This document shows, in pieces, positions 1 through 25,199 of a stretch of 64,000 bases of DNA. The notes under the pieces are model-generated. The model did not search any database. It was not told the origin of the DNA and was given only the letters and a program-made list of their open reading frames with translations. A program made the position numbers and the translations under genes. The DNA comes from Chamaelirium japonicum. Lineage: Eukaryota > Streptophyta > Magnoliopsida > Liliales > Melanthiaceae. Location: contig OX393551.1 in NCBI GenBank assembly GCA_947650365.1, forward strand, positions 62,861,173 through 62,925,172, written 5' to 3'. Each line of letters opens with the position of its first letter. Within the stretch, counting starts at the first letter, position 1.

Positions 1-1168
1 TGGATCGTGGTCCTTAAAACCAAGATTGCCACATGGGACTCTCCCAAATCGATAGTGACCGAAAGGGGAGACAATCATCAGTGGGGAGGAGTCGAATCCT
101 CCTAGGGTTGCCGAATTGGATCTTTTGGGGGATTCTTTTGGCTTCCTTTGGATCCATCCACGGATGGTTTGCCATGTGATCCTATGGTCTAAATAAGCAC
201 ATGCAAGAGTTGACTTAATTGACAAAGCTAAGTTGGGTTACTGAGTCGGGTGCAAACAATCCTCGCACCACATGCCCTACCATAACATAAACAATCCTAT
301 GTCCACATGTACGGATTCGATTGACACAAGTGGGCGGAGACGAATACAGTTCAATTAAATAAAAAGGGAGTAGATCATACATTGTAGATGTGGAGCTTGA
401 TCATCTATATCAAATTCTATAAGGTCCTCTTCTATTATTTTATTCTATATATTTTATCATTGTAAAGTATCTAATGCCCTTGTATATATCTCATGAAAAC
501 ATCTAGGTTTACTTCTGACTTACACCCACATACATTTAGATGCTAAGTTAAAACACCCCAATAATTTCAGTATCGGGGATACCCCCTCAACAATAATGGT
601 CACGGTCACCAATTATACGAAAACTATCCGTCACTCTTTTGACTTACCCGTCAAAAATTTGACTTAATGGAAGGCAATTTTGGTATAAGTAATGGAATAT
701 ATACATAAATATTAAATTTAGGGGGGTGCCTCTAATAATAAAAAGGGGAAGTTTGACATAAGTCCTTTTTGAGAGATGATCATTAGTTGTAGGACACAGT
801 AATTTCGAAATATAGCTCAAGTCCCTCCCGCCTGCCCCCCCTCCCCCGCAGCCGCCGTCGAACCTAATCGAATCCCCACCCCCGTTGCAGCTGGACCTAA
901 CCGAACCCCCTCCCCCGCCGCCGCCGGACCTAACCGAGCCCCCCCCCCCCCCCCGGGCCGAACCTAATCTACAAGCCATGGGATGAACCCTAGACCTATC
1001 CGGCTACCCCTAGGCCTAACCCTAGGCAAGGTCGGCGGAGTCAAGGTCGAGGTTAGGGTCGAGGTCGAGCTCGGGAGAGTGGTGTCCTGCAGCTAATATT
1101 GCAAAATAGTTATGGACCTATACCTAAAGGTTCTAGCCAATAGGCTTATGATAAGTGGCATCCTTTTC
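1..1168. other. Intergenic, no gene recognised
   Basis: No coding region with recognisable similarity is visible. About 822-958 is a G/C-rich simple region (short GCC, CCCCC and CCTAACCGAA-like repeats) that opens a glycine-rich reading frame on the minus strand; it is low-complexity and not supported as a gene. Confidence 0.5.
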
Positions 1169-1360
1169 TAGTCGAGAAATGCTATTCAGCTCGAAGGTTT
1201 CTCCGATTCCGCTCAGCCCGATTGATGTGGCAACGTTCAACTGGTGGAGTAAAAGATTTAAATGTCGCTTTTGAGTTTCAGCCACCAGTTGAATACTACC
1301 ACATCAATTGGACTGGCGGAATCGGAAAAACCTTCGAACTGAATAGCATTTCTCTTTCTA
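1169..1360. mobile_element. Foldback MITE, about 190 bp
   Basis: The two ends are inverted copies of each other: the left begins GAGAAATGCTATTCAG and the right ends CTGAATAGCATTTCTC. The pairing continues inward through CTCGAAGGTTT, the GATGTGG region and CAACTGGTGG, leaving a loop of about 35 bp around 1,246-1,280. Both ends sit on a TA (CTA...CTA), so a TA target duplication is possible. There is no coding capacity. The superfamily is not assigned. Confidence 0.7.
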
Positions 1361-1926
1361 GCCACACCCTATTGAGACCTATAAATATGGGTTGCTTCTA
1401 TCTTAGAGTTATACATTTCCCCTTCCGTAGTAGAAGCACTCTTGTGAGTCTTGTTCATCATCTCCTCGATCTCTTCCTTGTTCTTTTCATTTTTGTGAGC
1501 TAGAACGAGGAAGCTCTCCCTCTTGAGATAAGTAAGGCTGTGTTCGGATAACCTTGTTCGATTTTTCGTTTGAGATGGCTCATGGGACCCTAAGGGGGGG
1601 TTTCTTGGTTTGAAAATAACGGCTAGTAATTATTCCGGTAGAATGAAGGATTTGGAAACTAAAAAATATCACTCTGGCTGTTTCTATGACAACCAGAATG
1701 CTGGGCCATCAAATTGCATTAGAAATAGTAATTGATGATAATAATCTTTTCTGGAAGAGGATTAAGGAGAATAGTTGTTCCACATACCAAACACCTCTTA
1801 GGTGTTCGAGGAGCCGAGGAGTGAGAAACCACATCACTCGGACTATGGAATAAAAAGCTTGGGTAACAAAAAAAAAAAACTTGTTTGAGGCAACACACTT
1901 AAATCGGATGGCTAGCTGCTGTGTAT

Positions 1927-2232
1927 GATTTTGTTCCAACCTCCTTAAAGACGTTGGAGCATCCCGCTCTCATTGGTCCACCCCAAGGGTATGTTTGTCA
2001 TTTCATATTGTTTATCATGGTGAAATGACCAAAAGCCCTCGAGATGGACCAATGAGAGAGAGCGGGATACTCCAACCACTTTAAGGAGGTTGGAACAAAA
2101 TCGTTCTCAACAAAAGAACGATTTTGTTCCAATCTCTTTAAAGAGGTTGGAGCATCCCGCTCTCTCATTGGTCCATTCCAAGGGTAGGTTTGTCATTTCA
2201 TATTGTTTATCATGGTGAAATGACCAAAAGCC
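1927..2232. mobile_element. Palindromic MITE plus a truncated second copy
   Basis: 1,927-2,102 is a palindrome with arms of about 60 bp (left start GATTTTGTTCCAACCTCCTT, right end its complement) around a central region containing GTTTGTCATTTCATATTG. A second copy in the same orientation begins at 2,120 and stops near 2,232, where CCCGA-rich repeat sequence replaces its right arm. Confidence 0.7.
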
Positions 2233-2430
2233 GACCCGAGCCAACCCGACCCGAGCCAACCCGACCATTTTACTAAACGGGTCGGGTCGGGTCAACCCGT
2301 TTATTAGACGGGTTGGGTTTGGGTTTAAGTTTTTGACCCGTTTTATTAAACGGGTCGGGTTCGGGTTGACCGTTTTGCCCCTATATCTATGTCTCAACCC
2401 GAAACCACCCCCCCCCCCCCCCCCCCCCCC
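2233..2430. repeat. ACCCGA/CGGGT-rich repeat and poly(C) tract
   Basis: Short alternating units of GACCCGAGCCAACCC and their complement (CGGGTCGGGT) fill 2,233-2,370. They resemble the body of the hAT-like MITE at 23,977-24,418. A C homopolymer of about 25 bases follows at 2,407-2,431. Confidence 0.6.
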
Positions 2431-2481
2431 CAAAACACACAAACATAGAAAAGGAGGAAGAGAAACTCTCACCCCTTAGAC

Positions 2482-4510
<2,029 letters not shown>

Positions 4511-4513
4511 TCC

Positions 4514-4516
<3 letters not shown>

Positions 4517-4555
<39 letters not shown>
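4517..4555. repeat. (TA)n microsatellite
   Basis: About 18 TA units between two palindromic elements. Confidence 0.9.
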
Positions 4556-5831
<1,276 letters not shown>

Positions 5832-6040
5832 ATCTTGTTCATTGCCGGTAAACGCAAATGTGCGCTACACGTGTAACCGCTACTATTTAATAAATAAGTA
5901 TAAAAAATCTAATTTTCAACTAATAAAGTACTATAATTTTTTTTCCACTACATAATATGCATTATTATTATTATTATTATTTTTGTGTGTATGTGTGTGT
6001 GTGTGTGGGGGGGGGGGGGGGGTGGGGGGGGGGGGGGGGG
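5832..6040. other. Intergenic spacer with TTA, GT and poly(G) tracts
   Basis: Contains ATT repeats at about 5,961-5,981, GT repeats at 5,984-6,006 and a G homopolymer interrupted once by T at 6,008-6,041. No gene is seen. Confidence 0.6.
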
Positions 6041-7749
6041 GGATACGAGAACCATTATTTGGCCATTTGACCATCATGTGCGGCATAACGTTAATATAAC
6101 GAACACCCTTTATAATAGATTTAACTAACACAAGTTGAGTGTTCTAGCGGCATTACAGACGTCATGATGCGTCATGAAGGCCTTATTTAAAACCTTGCTC
6201 CTGAGAGGAGTGGGTGGGGGTATAGGCACTACACATATAACTATGGGGAAGTATAGTTTCCAAGTCTAGCCCCTGGCTTACTTAGGAAAATCCCCTTTTT
6301 CCTCTCTCTCGATCTCTCCCTTCCTCCTCCTTTCATTGTCGTCGTCTTCAATCCCATGCAGGACATTGCAACACTCCATCGTCGACTCCAACCTCATGCA
6401 AGTCGCCACTCATCTCTACCACCATCGTCGACCCTCTACAAGCCACCATCAGGCTCCACCATAGCCAGTTCCATCCCTCCCACCCTCATAGCCTCCTTCC
6501 TCCTTCCTCCTCCTCCGCCCCCCCCCCCCCCCCCCCCCCCCCCCTCCTCCTCCCTCCTCCTCCTCCTCCTTCTTCTTCTTCCTCCTCCTCCTCCCTCCCC
6601 TGAAAATTGGAAAACTTGGCCATTACAGGCCGAGTGCTCCTTTAATACATTTGGCCATCATAACCAAGATGCATCCATAGAATATCAATCATTGGGGTAG
6701 GGGGTGCATTCGGCTTCCAATGGTCAAAAATCCGTGGATGAATTCAGCCTTTTTATAGCCGAATGTGTCGAAGGTGCACTTAGTCTGTAATGACAAAGTG
6801 CCATATCTATAGAGGAGGAGGAAGAAGAAGCATGAAAAGGAGGACGATAAAGAAGAAGGGTAAGAAGCAGAAGGAAAGAAGGAGGCGGCGACAGTTGATT
6901 GCATAGGGGGAATACCCCTAGTAATATGTGTAGTTGCCTATAGTCCCACCTTAGAGGATACAAGAACCATTATTTGACCATCATGTGCGGCATAACGTTA
7001 ATATAGGAGACACCCTTTTTAATAGATATGACTAACACAAGTTGGGGGCTCTAGCGTCATTACAGACGTCTAATGCGTCATGACAGCCGTATTTAAAACC
7101 ATACTCTTTAGAGGAGTGGGTGGAGGTATAGGCACTACACATATTTCTATGGGAGCATAATTTTCAAGTCCAGCCCCTGGTTTACTAAGGGAAAATCCCC
7201 TTTTTCTCTCTCTCTACCTTCCTGCTCTCATAGTCGTTGTCTCCAATTCCATGTATGATATACTACTCGACTCTATCGTGACTCCAACCTCGTGCAAGTC
7301 GCCTCTCATTTCTACCGCTATCGTCGACCCACTACAGGCCACACGTCAAGCTCCACCATAGTCAGTCCCATCCCACGCACCGTCGTAGCCTCCTTCTTCC
7401 TTCTCCTCCCTCTCCCTCCTCCTCCTCCTTCTTTTTCATCCTCCTCTGGAAATTGGGAAACTTGGGCATTATAGGCCAAGTGCTCCTTTAATACATTTGG
7501 CCAGCATAGCCAAGATGCATCCATAGAACATTCAGCCATTGGGGTGGGGTGCATTTGGCTTCCAATGGCCGAATGTCTGTGGATGAATTCAGCCTTTTAT
7601 AGCTGAATGTGTCAAAGGTGCACTTAGCCTGTAATGACAAAGTACCATATTCTTTAGAGGAGGAGGAGGAGGAGGAAGAGGACGACAAAGAAGGAGGAAA
7701 GTAAGAAGGAGAAGGAAGGAAAGAGGCAACGACGGTTGATTGCATTGGT

Positions 7750-7785
<36 letters not shown>

Positions 7786-8662
7786 GCCCCTAGTAATATG
7801 TGTAGTGCCTATAGCTCCACCCGAGAGGATACAAGAATTGTTATTTGGCCATTTGACCATTATGTGCGGCAGAACGTTAATATAGTAGACACCCTTTATA
7901 ATAGATATAACTAACACGAGTTGGGGGCTCTAGTGTCATTACAGACGTCATGATGCATCATGAAGGCTGTATTTAAAACCTTACTCTTGAGAGCAGTGGG
8001 TGGGGGTATAGGCACTACACAAATTATTATGGGAAGCATAATTTCCAAGTCCAGCCCCCTGGCTTACTTAAGAAAATCCCCTTCCTCCACTTTCTCCCTT
8101 TCTCCTCCTCTCGTTGTACGTCGTCATCTCCAATCCCATGCAGGACACTACCCGACTCCATCGTTGACTCCAACCTTGTGCAGGTCGCCACTCATCTCTA
8201 CCGTCATCACCGACCCTCTATAGGCCACCGTTAGGCTCCACCATAGCCAGTCCCATCCTACCCACCCTCGTAGCCTCCTTCTTCTTCCTCCTCCTCCTTC
8301 TTCTTCCTTCTCCTCTCTCCTCCCTTGGAAATTGGGTGGCCATTACAGGCCGAGTGCTCCTTTAATACATTTGTCCAGTGAAGCCAAGATGCATACACAG
8401 AACATTTGGCCATTGAGGTGGGGTGCATTCGACTTCCAATAGCTGAATGTCCATGGATGAATTCAATCATTTTATAGTCGAATGCATCGAATGTGTACTT
8501 AGCCTATAATGACAAAGTGCCCTATTCTTTAGGAGAGGAGGAAGAAGAAGCATGAAAAAGAAGAGGAGGAGGATGACAAAGAAGGAGGCGGGTAAGAAGG
8601 AGAAGGACTGAAGGAGGCGACGATGGTTGATTACATTGGGGGGGGGTAGCCCCACCCGAGAG
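6041..8662. repeat. Three tandem units of about 0.87-0.91 kb, each with a TIR-like element
   Basis: Units begin at 6,041, 6,956 and 7,827 with GGATACRAGAAYYRTTATTTG and share CATCATGTGCGGCATAACGT (copies diverged), TTACAGACGT and GTATAGGCACTACACA. Inside each, a block of about 730 bp has inverted ends (GTGGG..TATAGGCACTACACAT against ATGTGTAG.TGCCTATAG...CCCAC), and GAGAGGA occurs at the outer borders like a target duplication. Inner parts are CTC/CTT-rich low-complexity and include long C or G homopolymers (6,516-6,544; 7,746-7,783). The serine/proline-rich frames here are not supported as genes. Confidence 0.7.
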
Positions 8663-9480
8663 GAGTTGAGGGTGAGGCTGAGTAAATGTTGATTGTTTCG
8701 TTGTCTTAAGCGACATAACACCCCTCATGCTCTCATCCACGGGTCTGGTTATTTACAGTACAAAGTTTACTAGGGGCGATACATTTACAAAAAAAAAAAA
8801 ACATATCCTACTTCTGCGTCATGGACGAGGGCAACTCAGATCCGCTGCCGTCTCTGACCATGCCGTGCAAGACGCTACCCCACCTCTGCTGATCGCATCT
8901 GCCGCCGCCAGCCCTATGAAATCCATGCGATGGTGGCAATGGGTTAGATGGGACCAGCGTCGAGGGATGGACTGTGGCAGACCGGAGGTGATCTGCATTG
9001 GTCAAGACGGTGGTCTATTGGTGACCTGCATGCTTATGGCGGTGGCGATGAGCCACGCCGGCGAGTGGGTGGTTTGCACCACACATTACTGGGGTAGCAC
9101 AATAACAGATGTTGCCCTTGGTAATCTGCAGCTTCCCTTGACGATTGTGCTCCCCCCAGTTCTATTCAACACACTGAAGAATATTCGGTAGTTAACTGTC
9201 GAATATTGCTCAGAGGGCTCTACCGAACATGCTGGACGAAGGGAAGGACAAGCAGAGACAACTGTGACTCTGACGATGGAAAAAGAGGAGGAGAAGGGGG
9301 TTGGTGGTGGCTCCGCGGTGGAGGAGGAGGAGGAGGGGAAGGAGAGTCAATTGCGTCGGAAGTGGGCGGTGGAACCGCCAGAGGTATGCTGGTGACGGAC
9401 GTGCCGATAAGAAGGTAATGGGGTATGGATGTTCAGAGTAGATGTGATATGAAAGGGGAAGAATATGGTGTGTTGGGGAA
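8663..9480. other. Intergenic, no gene recognised
   Basis: A 154-codon open frame at 8,727-9,191 has no recognisable domain and follows an oligo(A) run. A short inverted motif, ATTCGGTAGTTAACTGTCGAAT, straddles 9,182-9,205 as AATATTCGGTAG...CTGTCGAATATT. A GGA-rich stretch at 9,290-9,345 is low-complexity. I see nothing I can call a gene. Confidence 0.45.
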
Positions 9481-9701
9481 CGAGGGGTATGCTGCTGGTG
9501 GTCACAAACCAAACAAAAATGGAAAACAGGGGCAGCTGGATAAGGGGGAGTAATTTTAGGGTGTGAATAAAATTTCCCGTAAATTTCCTTCCCTCGTTCC
9601 TTTCAACTGTGAGTTGTAGGAAACGTATCCAGCTCCAATTCTCTCTCTCTCTCCCTCTCTCCTCGGCTTCAGCAGTGGGACTCCCGATCTCTCTGACCTC
9701 C
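9481..9701 (+). promoter_or_regulatory. Putative promoter-proximal region and CT-rich 5' leader of the SufC gene
   Basis: Directly precedes the SufC ATG. 9,635-9,665 is a CTCTCT-rich pyrimidine patch, common in plant 5' leaders. No unambiguous TATA box can be fixed by eye, so the transcription start is not assigned. Confidence 0.35.
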
Positions 9702-21399
<11,698 letters not shown>

Positions 21400-21499
21400 C
21401 GACGTGAGTAGGCAGTCCCATTTTAATTTACCCTTTTCTGCTTCTTTTGGAGTATATGTTGTTGGAATCTGTTAATTGATCTATGTATATAAGTAATGT

Positions 21500-22190
21500 T
21501 GCTCCCCGATTGCATATGCTTAAACTGCAGAACCAACAAGGTAGCTCTTCTTACCCGCCTACTGGCCTTTTACGTTTTCGGTATATCGCCCCTCTTGCCA
21601 AGTTGCATTGGTCGCACCAATATTAGAGGGTTGACGTTACGTTGACATCCGTCGGAAAAAGGTGAATCTATATACAGCCCATGTTTTACCGTAAACAACT
21701 TCCGTCTATAGAACAACCCCCTTTTGTCCGAAGGCAACCCCTGTCTAAAGAACACCTACATTTTTTCCTCTGTTCCTGTGCAAACCGTCGCTCGCCGCTG
21801 CTCGCCGCCTCATTCCTCCTTCCTTCTCATTCACTTCTTCCTTCTCTTTCCATTCTTTCTCCTCCTCTTGGAAACCATAGCACTCGGCCTTTTCAGTCCG
21901 AGTGCACCTTTTGTTTGCCGAATGCATACTATTCAGCCATTGGAATGCATGGGTTGCCCTTAACAAAAGAGCAGTGATGATGCAGAGGGACATGTTGGTT
22001 TTTTTTAAAAAAAAATTAAGTTAGGGCTGCCTTTGGTATTTCGAGGGATGTATATAGCCTCACCCGTCGGAAATTCTTGTCGATCTTCCTTATAGGTGTC
22101 ATCTTATTGGGATAAAACTTGGACGATAATGATTTTGATAACATAAATAATATTGAGATATAAGGTCTACAATTATGACCATCGAATTAT
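21500..22190 (+). repeat. Dispersed repeat, copy B, split by a MITE
   Basis: The left half (21,500-21,658) and right half (22,065-22,190) together align with the uninterrupted copy at 52,640-52,880. The break falls exactly at the 9-bp duplication of the inserted MITE. Copy B starts about 100 bp after the SufC stop codon and may lie in its 3' region. Confidence 0.65.
21650..22073. mobile_element. Mutator-type MITE with 9-bp target duplication CGTCGGAAA
   Basis: CGTCGGAAA occurs at 21,650-21,658 and 22,065-22,073. Between them the ends are inverted: GGTGAATCTATATAC (left) against GTATATAGCCTCACC (right), 13 of 15 complementary. The interior is low-complexity CTT/CTC with a pair CACTCGGCCTTTTCAG / CCGAGTGCAC recalling the 6-8.7 kb repeat units. 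A 9-bp duplication suggests a MULE derivative. Confidence 0.75.
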
Positions 22191-23340
22191 CATGACATGT
22201 TTGCTGCTGCTACAGAAAGCAAATTCATTGGCTCAAATCTACTCCAAATGGGCCGCATCAGCTTACAGAGAGTGAGTTCACGATCCCGACGTAATTCTTC
22301 ACGTTTCATGCTCGAGTCATTACCGGAAATGTTGAGAGATGTATGCTTGAGTCATGCTCGACGCAGTTCATGCTTCATGCTCGAGTTATTACCGGAAATG
22401 TACAGAGGAGGTACGTTCGTTGAGAGGCTTCTGCGACGTTCTCGAGCTGATCTCCTTTGTATTTTTGTTCTGCTTGTAGCTGTTCTTTCTTGTATGAGCT
22501 TTGATGTCATAGCAATTTAGATAGCAAATGCATCGCAAACAGTGTACATGTGAAATTATCGCATTGGTGAAACCCATGAGAAACTCCTTTCTCGCGGGAA
22601 AGGAAATCGAGTACCGATGGAATCTCATCAATGGTTTAATCTGTTCTTCAGTGGTTTTGTTGGGAGGGGTGCTGATGTGTTTTACTTTATACCACCTTGG
22701 AAAAAAGCCCAACCCATCAATGGTTTGTATAAATGTTTTGATGGTTTGTATGAGTATTGATGGTTTATACAATCGAAAGAACCGACCCACCACAATCTCA
22801 AATTTCAGACTTGGTTTATTTTCAGTGAAGATGGGGGCCGACTCGGCGGGATTCTTGATCTTGTGGTGTGTTAGATTCACAGAATGAAGATCCAGCCCTA
22901 GCCGATTTATCGCAGTTGGCCCTCAGCTGGCAGGCCAAAGTCCCGCAGCCAACACACTACGAGGCAAAACCTTTTGAGGTTACTATAGCAGCTGCAGTAA
23001 TTCCGAAAATAAAATTTCTCGTATCGAGGGGCGATGCACACCCTTCGATAGTGTATATCGTCTTGTCTGTGGTGTGATGCACTGTTCAACACCTATGATG
23101 CACCGATAGACCATGTCTAAGGTAAGGGATGGGGTGCGCGGCACCAGTCGGCGGTGCTTGTCGACATGCATGGTGCTCAGTGACGTATAATTTGTTCTCA
23201 CCTCCAGATGTCAATTGTTACACTAGAGTAGTAACCATGATGTGTACTTACTAACCAATAATACACTGCACCCAGTATGTTATACATGGTCTTTACAACA
23301 TTTAATTTGTGAGTAATGTCCATGTTACCACACTCTGATT
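22190..23340. other. Intergenic; open frames of unknown status
   Basis: Three moderately long frames exist (22,389-22,880 minus, 163 codons; 22,528-22,887 plus, 119 codons; 22,868-23,077 plus, 69 codons). None shows a domain or signal I recognise. A diverged direct repeat of about 50 bp (CATGCTCGAGT.ATTACCGGAAATGT) occurs at 22,308 and 22,378. I do not call a gene. Confidence 0.4.
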
Positions 23341-23789
23341 TGGGGTTTTTTTAAAAAAATATTATTAAAAAAATAAATATTTAATTAAATAGTGGTTGAT
23401 CAAAATTATTTACCAACCTAGTGCTCTAACAGCCACGTGGCATGTTAGCGCAATAAAGTAAGCGCGAGATATTTTTTTTTCGTTTCAAGTAAAACCCGGT
23501 ATTTGGATTATTGGATTTAAACCCGGTATTATGGATACTGAGTTTAACCCATACTAAATCGTTTTCTGGATACCGAGTTTCTATACTAAGCCGTTTTTTT
23601 GTTGGATTTCAGATAAACCCGGTATCCATAATACTGGGTTTAAACCCGATAATCCAAATACCGGGTTCTACTTGAACCAAAAAAAAAATCTATGTCAGAG
23701 CGCTAGGTTGATAAATAGTTTTGGTCAACCGCTATAAAGTTAAATATTTATTTTTTTAATAATATTTTGAAAAAAGCCCCTCTAATTTG
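23334..23789. mobile_element. Foldback MULE-like MITE, copy 1
   Basis: Element 23,343-23,780, flanked by TCTGATTTG and TCTAATTTG (8 of 9 identical). Arms of about 190 bp pair end to end: AT-rich termini (TTTTTAAAAAAATATTATT), then AGCGCTAGGTTGATAAAT-type sequence, then AAACCCGGTATT blocks. A second family member is at 50,523-50,997. Confidence 0.75.
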
Positions 23790-23968
23790 CAAATATGACT
23801 CATTGGGGTTCTAACTCCTCTCCAGTTGGTACTTTTCCCGTTTCGATGAACGCCACATGGCAAGAACATCATCGCAACCGTCAACAACAAAAAAAAAGTC
23901 TGGTAATCTTCTCCAGATTTGAGATGGAAAACGGTACATGTTTATTTTTTTTAAATGATGTGAACATT

Positions 23969-24426
23969 GTTTTTTGTAGGGGTGGCAATGGGTCGGGTAG
24001 GGTTCGTGTTGTGTTTAGTTTCGGGTCGTGACTAAAACCCCTAGACACAGACCCGACCTGTTTAACTAATCGTGTCTAGATCCTAAATCCGTACCCGACC
24101 CGTTTATAAACGGGTAGACCCGATAAGACCCGTTTACCACACAGTTGACCCGATCCGACCCAGTCCAACTCGACCTGACCTGACCCGATAGACCCGCTGG
24201 TACTATATATAACAGTATCGGATTGCGGGTAGGCCCGACCCGACCTGACCTGTTGAGTTTTAAACGGGTCTTTCTAGGTCTACCGTGTCCATACCCTAAA
24301 CCCAGACCCGACCCGTTTATTAAACGGGTCTATCATGTCGACCCGTTTACAACCTCAACCCGTTTAACCCTCACCCAGACCCGCTAACTTCGTGTCGGGT
24401 CCAAAATTGCCAGCCCTAGGTTTTTG
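23969..24426. mobile_element. hAT-like MITE built of GACCCG repeats
   Basis: Element 23,977-24,418. Its ends are TAGGGGTGGCAAT and ATTGCCAGCCCTA, inverted with one mismatch. The 8-bp flanks are GTTTTTTG and GGTTTTTG (7 of 8). The body is a dense array of GACCCGACCCGTTTA and the complement AAACGGGTCGGGT. Confidence 0.75.
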
Positions 24427-25199
24427 TCTTCATATTAACGAGCGCAAAGGACATCCAAATTTCAGGATGAAATTGTCTCTCATTTCATATCAAATTTAGG
24501 CTATGTCACTCATTTCTAAAACTAAACCCAACCTAAACCCTAAAATCAATAGTCCATGGAATAAACCCTAGACATAGAAATTCTAAACTAAACCCCTCCA
24601 CCCCCCGTGGCTTCTCGTCCTGCCTTCAACACTACTGCCCGCACCCAGCTCACCACCGCTGCTCAAGAGAAAAGGGAGAACAATGGTTAAGAGTATTTTG
24701 GTCTTTTGACAATCATTTTCACCTAACCAATCTTTTTACCAAGGACCTTAGGTGAAACGCATCTTTTGCTGTCCTTTTCACCACACCAATATGTTATCAG
24801 AGACCTTGGCCGCATTTACCCTGGTTTTTTGTTTTTGCTTTTTTTTTTTTGGGGGGGGGGGGGGGGAGGGGTGCACTGCAATCAGAAGCTAAAAGAGATG
24901 AGTGCAGTAAGAAGCAACCAATGTTCAAATGTGAATCATAATCAAATAATGTAGCAACCAATAAGAATTGCTTCCAGATCGCGTCTATTGTACAGCCCAT
25001 CATTGGGGATAAACTATCAAATGGCTCACCACCACAGAGGAACCACATCCATGTGGCAGTGACGAGGACAGTCAAAAAAACCCTTTCAGCACAAAACCTG
25101 AATCTGTTTCAACCGGTACCGTTCTAATCTCTCACCCGTTGCTTCCGTTATTACAAGAAAATGCGCAACCGAAAAAGGTGGCCAACCACCATATCACTT
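24427..25199. other. Intergenic, 3' side of the COA1-like gene
   Basis: A T run and a G homopolymer interrupted once sit at 24,838-24,870. 25,000-25,199 probably includes the 3' untranslated part of the minus-strand gene. No other feature is seen. Confidence 0.5.

Noticed and set aside
8727-9191. 154-codon open frame between the tandem array and SufC
   Set aside because: No domain, no signal peptide, begins beside an oligo(A) run and has no supporting context.
9609-9701. Extension of the SufC frame upstream of 9,702
   Set aside because: The frame is open, but the only possible start is a GTG; plant cytosolic translation would start at the ATG at 9,702.
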